Shown: positions 58,691-64,000 of the stretch, piece by piece | How the letters are laid out: each line of letters opens with the position of its first letter | Numbering within the stretch: the stretch's first letter is position 1 | Source of the DNA: Nephrocerus scutellatus | Taxonomy: Eukaryota; Arthropoda; Insecta; Diptera; Pipunculidae | Length of the DNA: 64,000 nt | Assembly: GCA_947095585.1 (NCBI GenBank) | Contig: OX352762.1 | Location: 92,850,249-92,914,248, forward strand | Direction of reading: 5' to 3' | Notes under the pieces: generated by a model | The model's database searches: none | Told to the model about the DNA's origin: nothing | What the model saw: only the letters and a program-made list of their open reading frames with translations | Program-made: the position numbers and the translations under genes

Positions 58691-59695
58691 GATTTTAGTT
58701 TTGTTTAGTTTTGACAGAAAATAAGTTTTTATGTTGTTAGCTCGTTTACGAAAAACAATGACTTTTAGTCACGTTTAAAAATTTAAACAAAATCATGACT
58801 AAAACCGTTGTTTGAGTAACGTTTAAAAATAAGGGTTTCGAAAATTAATAACAGCTGTATTTTATTTGAATCCGAATAAGTAATTCGAATGTCAAAACCA
58901 ACCAAAACCAGCCAAACAGCAGGTTTTCAAATTCCAAAGAAGGAATTCGACAGTGCAATTGTTGTTGTAATTCCTTATTCCTCGGCAAATAAAATACGGC
59001 TAACTACAATTAAAAGTTGTACCTCTATTCTATCGATTTGTACTAAAAAATCGCATGCCTTTTATTATCTACTCACAACAAGACATAATGGAATATAGTA
59101 GATGTTTAAAATCTGTATTTTAAATGTAAATACATTTGCGTATTTGGGATTTAAATGGAATTTTTGGTTTTTAATGGAGGGACGGTTGTTTGAATTTGAG
59201 TTGGATAGGTGGTGTTGTGGTGGTTGGAGTGGTTAAAAAAGTTTCTCTAATCTTTAATGGACCGAAATGAAACCAACAATTTTTTGGAGGGATATGTAAG
59301 AAACTCAATGTTGATTATCTCAAAAACATAAAGAGATATTCAAATATTGTATAAGCCGACGAATCATTTAAGGAATTGTATTTGGTATTTCAATGGCTTT
59401 CAAAATGTTAAGCATCCCTTTTGGAACCATTAAATGGAAAAGTTTTAGTTCTTATTATTAAATTCTTTATTATAACTTCGCCCGTGTGTTTGTGGCTGAT
59501 TGGCCAAATCTTGTATTCAATTCTTAACCTACTTCCTAAAGCTGGATTTTATTCAAACTGTGCACACATGAGTGAATTAAATGACAACACTTTCTGTTAA
59601 AATTGGGAGACTATCGGACTCGGTTATTTTATACACATTGTGTTGTTGTTTGTACATATATTTGGGCCGCAAACTATTAAGTGATGGTAAGACAC
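58691..59695. other. Intergenic, no gene seen
   Basis: AT-rich with scattered repeat pieces (tttgtggctgattggccaaa near 59490 resembles 38990). Confidence 0.35.
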
Positions 59696-59699
59696 CATT

Positions 59700-59930
59700 A
59701 CCTGAAGATGATCGATAGGTGTGGGAAGGGGGTGTCTGATATTAGTGTCGATTCTATAGTTTTCGTTGGCGCTCAGGTGAATAGTCATAGTAAGTCTCCG
59801 ATATTTTTCCCGATTTTATAGTTTTCTTGGTCGCTGAAATGAATATTTAGGGTGGGCACGATTGGAGAGCGCAGGGGGTGACCGATATTATTGTCGATTC
59901 TATAATTTTCGGTTTTGCTGAGGTGAATAA
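59700..59930. repeat. Inverted partner of the 61.6-kb satellite
   Basis: tgatattagtgtcgattcta, tagttttcgttggcgctcag and similar words are the reverse complement of the ~100-bp units at 61633-62095. About two units. Confidence 0.75.
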
Positions 59931-59984
59931 AAAATAAATAAATATATAGATTTGGTTAAAAATTAATTTTAGCTCCTTCACTTC

Positions 59985-60770
59985 AAATTTTTTTCAAAAA
60001 CTGTTGTCAACGGAGATACTCATGCACAAACAAATTTGTATGGGAACCCCCGACCTTGGGGCCCGATCACTTCCAACTTTCAATGGTAGGTGTTGTCATC
60101 CGAGATACACATTTGTTTAAAATTTGAAGAAAATCGGGTTAATTTATAAAAAAATTAATCGCTCAAAAAATGTCCAAAAAGTTTTGTCCATCGGAGATAA
60201 ACATGTGTATAAAATTTTGAGAAAATCGGGATAATTCTTATTTTATATTTGTATAAGGGCGTAAAAAAAATACAAACGTGGATCAAATTTGAAGAAATTT
60301 TAAAAAATGTGTATGGTGCCCCATGACCCCGTGTCACGGATGTCTGTCGGTCGGCAGTCGGTCGATTGTCGTGGAATCTTGCGATCAATTTTTAACCCAC
60401 TATTGAAATTTTGCAGACATGTGTATTTTCAGAGACAACACTTTCTATTAAAATTTAATTTAATTTAAATTTTTGGGCCCCTCAGGGCCCCAATTTTATA
60501 ATTTAAATTTAAATTTTATACACATGTGTATCTCTGATGGACAACACTGTAAATATTTTGGAGACCCCGGGAAAAATTTGGTAGTGATCGGTGGCCGAAG
60601 TCGAGGGGCACCTTTAAATATAAAACCTACCCGATTTTCTTAAAATTTTATGCGCATGTGCATCGCCGATGGACAACACTTTTTGTAAAAATTTGAAAGT
60701 GATCGCGCCCCGGGGTCACCCATACAAATTTTATAAAGAAAAGTACCCGGTTTTCTTCATATTTTATACT
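59985..60770. repeat. ~120-bp repeat units in head-to-head orientation
   Basis: 59985-60350 carries units in plus orientation (ttgtccatcggagataaaca, gaagaaaatcgggttaattt). 60355-60770 carries reverse units (aattttatacacatgtgtat, tctgatggacaacactgtaa, ggagaccccgggaaaaattt). The turn is near 60350-60430, where the gacc/gacg-type end (ggtcggcagtcggtcgattg) is reversed. Confidence 0.78.
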
Positions 60771-60774
60771 CATA

Positions 60775-61625
60775 CTAGCTGATTACCCGGCGTTGCCCAG
60801 GAAGTTAGCTATTCATCCCAATCTTCTATTAGGCAAGGGTAGAACAAATAATATTATGTTCTATGTATTTGGTAAAATTACAGTTTTTATTAACAAAATA
60901 GGTATAATTATTGCTATAGTATTCAAATTATACAAAAAAAATTAAAAAAAAAATTGCATCATATTAATTTAAGACAAAACTTGGTTGTATACAATGTTTT
61001 TAGTTTCACCTTCAAGAGCAAGAATAAATAACTTCTTAGGTGAACCCACCCAAGAGCAAGCAAAATAAAGTTGTCCGTGGGAAAAACATGACACTCTCAA
61101 ATCTATACTCCGCAGTACTTAATAAACTGTCGGACTTATTGATCGTCATTGAAAATTGCAATCTCTTAAATTTAAAAGGTAGATCCTTCGAAATGAGTGC
61201 TATCCGTGGGTTAAAAACTGTTTCACGCTGTATCTTTTTTTCAAGATATTCGCTTCAATTATATTGCCCAGCATCTTTTTTACGCACAGTCTTGTGCCGT
61301 TGCAAAGTTTTGGCGAGTCGAGATTCCGAAGTAAAATAATTGGAGATCCCACTGTAAGTAAAAGATGGTGTGGTGGAAATCCAGACGAATCAATTGAGTT
61401 TAGAAACTTTATTAGATAAATAACTTCCTCATCAGCATCTACAACGGTATCGATACACTTATATTCAGTGACTACGCCTATTAAAATGGCAAGTATTTGA
61501 TTGTTTGTTTCGTGGGTGTCTCCATTTATAGCAGCAAGAATGGACCTTTCTCGCAACCGGTTCAAAATGTAATAGTTTCGAGAAACAGCCGGATAAATGG
61601 AATTTATTAGTTCTGCCATCATTCT
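60775..61625 (-). mobile_element. Helitron 3' part: helicase C terminus and element end
   Basis: Minus-strand ORF 61622-61200 encodes VGSPIILLRNLDSPKLCNGT and NIIEANILKKR. After a frame change, near 61085-60969, comes SHGQLYFACSWVGSPKKLFI and a TAA, the C-terminal motif order of the Pif1-like helicase of insect Helitrons. Downstream (minus strand) the sequence ends gggcaacgccgggtaatcag then CTAG (60778-60775) followed by T, the classical Helitron 3' terminus. The Rep/HUH part is missing, so the copy is 5'-truncated and inactive. Confidence 0.88.
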
Positions 61626-61632
61626 GCCATAG

Positions 61633-62095
61633 CATCACCATTCAACTCAACGACCCCGAAAGCTATAGAATCGACACTAATATCGGTCAGCCCCCTGCCA
61701 TCAGTTACCGACCCCACCGCCCTAGAGCAGTCTTGGCATCACCATTCAACTCAGCGAACCTGAAAACTATAGAATCAACACTAATATCGGTCACCCCCTC
61801 AGTTATCGACCCCAACCCCCTAGAGCTGTTTTACCATCACCATTAAATTTAGCGACCACGAAAACTGTAGAATCGACACTAATATCGGTCACCCCTCCCA
61901 CCTCATTTATCGACCCCATTCCCCTAGAGCTGTCTTACTATCGCCATTCAACTCAGCGACCCCGAAAACTATATAATCGAGACTAATATTATCCCCCCTC
62001 CTCAATCAGTTATCGACCTCATCCACCTATAGCTATCTTACCAACACCATATTCAACTCAGCGACCCCGAAAACTATAGAATCGACACTAATATG
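61633..62095. repeat. ~100-bp tandem satellite, about 4.5 units
   Basis: Unit: atcaccattcaactcagcga, accccgaaaactatagaatc, gacactaatatcggtcaccc, tatcgaccccaaccccctag, agctgtcttac. Units begin near 61633, 61737, 61834, 61940 and 62043 with moderate divergence. Confidence 0.88.
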
Positions 62096-62104
62096 GCATG
62101 GCAC

Positions 62105-62690
62105 CCATTATACCTAGACAGTCAGCTCTTTCTAGGTATTAAAGCTTAGTTGTTCGTCCGTTCAGAGACTTTGGACCACCAAACGATGGCCGCGTACGTG
62201 ATAATAGTTCTCATCATAATTTTGTACATCCAATGTACCATTTTAGGATTTAGACCCCAAGTTCTGCCGTAGAGGCGTCTACTTGCCCACAAGGCCCTAG
62301 TAACGTGTTCAGCGGCGGACTTAATATGAGAATTCTAGTTTAGCCGTTTATCAAGAATGACACCGAGATATTTAACCACACTAGGTCCCAAATCGACCAG
62401 TCTTCTTTTCGTTAAAGGCACTAGAACGGTTTTGCAAGGATTGATGGATAGTCCTTCCCTGGTGCACCATTCTAAAACGTGTAGTACAGCACCTTGCATG
62501 ACACTAGTGATAGTCGTGCTTACCACTAATAAAAATCGCCAAATCGTCCGCATAACCAATGGCGATGTAGCCTGATCTGTTAAGAGTGACTAGAAAATTG
62601 AGTGACCATAGAAGGGGAGAAAGCACTCCTTCTTGGGGACATCCCTTAACTGCAGTCACAGACACATACACACCGACTTGATAACACTCG
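62105..62690 (-). mobile_element. LINE reverse transcriptase fragment (R1/jockey-like)
   Basis: Minus strand, two frames: KGCPQEGVLSPLLW, GYIAIGYADDLAIF (YADD box), then CTREGLSINPCKTVLVPLTK and SVVKYLGVILDKRLN. Frame broken after YADD. A different LINE lineage from the others in this window. Confidence 0.8.
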
Positions 62691-62804
62691 TTTTCAATGT
62701 CTGATGTATTGAGTTACTTTTGCACTTTATATAATTTGTGAAAAATTAAAATTCGCATTCTTTTTTCATCTACTCACAACTACTTTGTAGGAATAATTGC
62801 ATAT

Positions 62805-63155
62805 GGCTGTGTTTTTTTTATGTCGGAGTAATCGGAGATATAATTTAACTGTCAGAATTCAGATCTGTGTTTGTTTTTGATTCTCCGAGAAATCTTTTCT
62901 GAGGCATTTTTTACGCTCCGATAATCTCGGATATGATCTTTTTACTTTGAAAAGATATACAGAACATTTTTGACAACGTAGTTCATTACTTTTTTAAACA
63001 TGGAACATGTCGACTACTATGGAACATTTATGTGAAAAATAAAACATTTCTCTGATACTAAAATAAAGCACAGCAGATAATTTTTTGATCTGACAGATCT
63101 GATCAGAGCAAAAAACTATCGGATTTATCGGATATCTCCGAAAAAACACCGCTAT
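62805..63155. mobile_element. MITE, left copy of an adjacent pair
   Basis: tttttttatgtcggagtaat at the left, gatatctccgaaaaaacacc at the right (inverted). The interior gaattcagatctgtgtttgt is shared with the next copy. Confidence 0.7.
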
Positions 63156-63220
63156 ATCATCACTATATTTATGTCACTATTGTGTAACTTTTTTATGTAA
63201 CTCTTTCAAGCCACTATGTG

Positions 63221-63553
63221 GCTGTTTTTTTTTTTGACGGAGAGATAATTTAAGCATTCAGAAGTCAGATCTGTGTTTGTTTTTAATTTTTTTCCCTAAG
63301 GCGTTTTTTTACGCTCACATAATTCTCGGATATGAACTTTTTACTCTGACAAGATATACAGAACATTTTTTTAAAAGCTGTAGTTGGTTGTTTCTTTATT
63401 ATGAGACGTTGTGTACGATAGAGCCTTTAGGTGAAAAATAACAATTTTCTCTGATGCTAAAAAAAACACAGCAGATAATTATTTTCATCTGACAGCTCTG
63501 AAAAATTTATCGCACACCTCGGAATTCGGTTTTCTCCGACATAAAAAGAACAT
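63221..63553. mobile_element. MITE, right copy of an adjacent pair
   Basis: ctgttttttttttttgacgg... ends ...ggttttctccgacataaaaa. Same orientation and layout as 62805-63155 (agatctgtgtttgt near 63265, catctgacagctctga near 63487). Confidence 0.7.
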
Positions 63554-64000
63554 GCTTATTATTTCACTATTTTTTGAAAACAGAAATGGGAAATCTTTTT
63601 CAACAGCAAGAATTTGTAGTTGCTCTAGAGGACTTGGACAACCAAGAACCAACGAAAAACCACAAAGAATCGTCAAAGAATCTTTTGTAAAGGAATTTTC
63701 TCTTTTATGACAACCTTCATTTGAAACCATAAACCAACTCTTCCACTCTTCCTTGATACAATGTTTGGCGACAAGAAATACATTGATTTTGAGAAATTCG
63801 CAAAATTTGTTTTACTCCTTTTTGGAAGATGAATTCCGATAAGTATATCGTTTTGATAGTGATGCGTGTCTTTTTCGTTTGTTAGGTCTGGTACTACAAA
63901 CGGATCCGGTACGATTCATTGTCAAGTTGATGGCCTTAAAGAAAGACGTCAACTAGTTCCTAAAGGACCGAAATGTACAATAGAGGTTCTAAGAATAGCT
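63554..64000. other. Window end, unidentified
   Basis: The minus-strand ORF at 63485-63730 starts in this segment and runs into the MITE. I do not recognise the product and treat it as unlikely to be a gene. Confidence 0.3.

Noticed and set aside
63485..63730. Minus-strand 81-aa ORF at the window end
   Set aside because: Overlaps a MITE end and has no recognisable features; the window end prevents further check.

Overview
The window is nuclear DNA from an insect, most likely a higher (cyclorrhaphan) fly. The genes have GT-AG introns, mostly 50-80 bp. Their proteins read like fly orthologues, and the intergenic and long-intron DNA is AT-rich and packed with insect-type transposons (mariner, Tc1-like, Helitron, non-LTR retrotransposons, MITEs, a tRNA-derived SINE). 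I cannot name the species from sequence alone.

Five protein-coding genes are well supported. (1) 2745-3493 (+): a small secreted, probably GPI-anchored Ly6/three-finger protein in two exons. (2) 3638-3907 (-): the gamma-tubulin-complex recruiter MOZART1, tail-to-tail with the Ly6 gene. (3) 8083-9100 (-): UQCC1/CBP3-type assembly factor for mitochondrial complex III, four exons, 272 aa. (4) 11453-17710 (+): condensin subunit Cap-G, 14 exons, 1640 aa as modelled. (5) 24268-55150 (-): an ACK-family tyrosine kinase (Ack-like/PR2 type), 13 coding exons over about 31 kb, 2198 aa as modelled. Its domain order is N-terminal SAM-like region, kinase, SH3, CRIB, long low-complexity tail, C-terminal UBA-like helices. 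In genes 1, 3, 4 and 5 all exon phases close, which is the main internal support for the models.

Layout: 1-1.7 kb is a tandem array of about 120-bp units. 2.7-3.9 kb holds Ly6 and MOZART1. 4.2-7.7 kb holds two copies of one MITE, a foldback, and an A-rich retroelement-like remnant between 95-bp inverted repeats. 8.1-9.1 kb is UQCC1, and 11.4-17.7 kb is Cap-G. 18.3-24.2 kb is a transposon graveyard: a decayed LINE (-), an LTR/PBS-like site and a Tc1-like fossil. 24.3-55.15 kb is Ack-like. Its three long introns carry a LINE nested in another LINE with an 8-bp target duplication, three TA-flanked DNA transposons lying edge to edge, a SINE with a perfect 13-bp target duplication, a complete mariner fossil, broken mariners and a second array of the 120-bp repeat. 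56-64 kb, upstream of Ack-like, has no recognisable gene. It carries a TIR-bounded element, a LINE 3' end, a Helitron with a typical 3' terminus between oppositely oriented satellite arrays, and a side-by-side MITE pair.

The genes have unrelated housekeeping or signalling roles (spindle nucleation, complex III assembly, chromosome condensation, Cdc42-linked tyrosine kinase signalling) and do not form a pathway. I found no convincing novel biological system. The most checkable points are the 7-nt first coding exon of Ack-like, its predicted alternative C terminus, and the transposon nesting.
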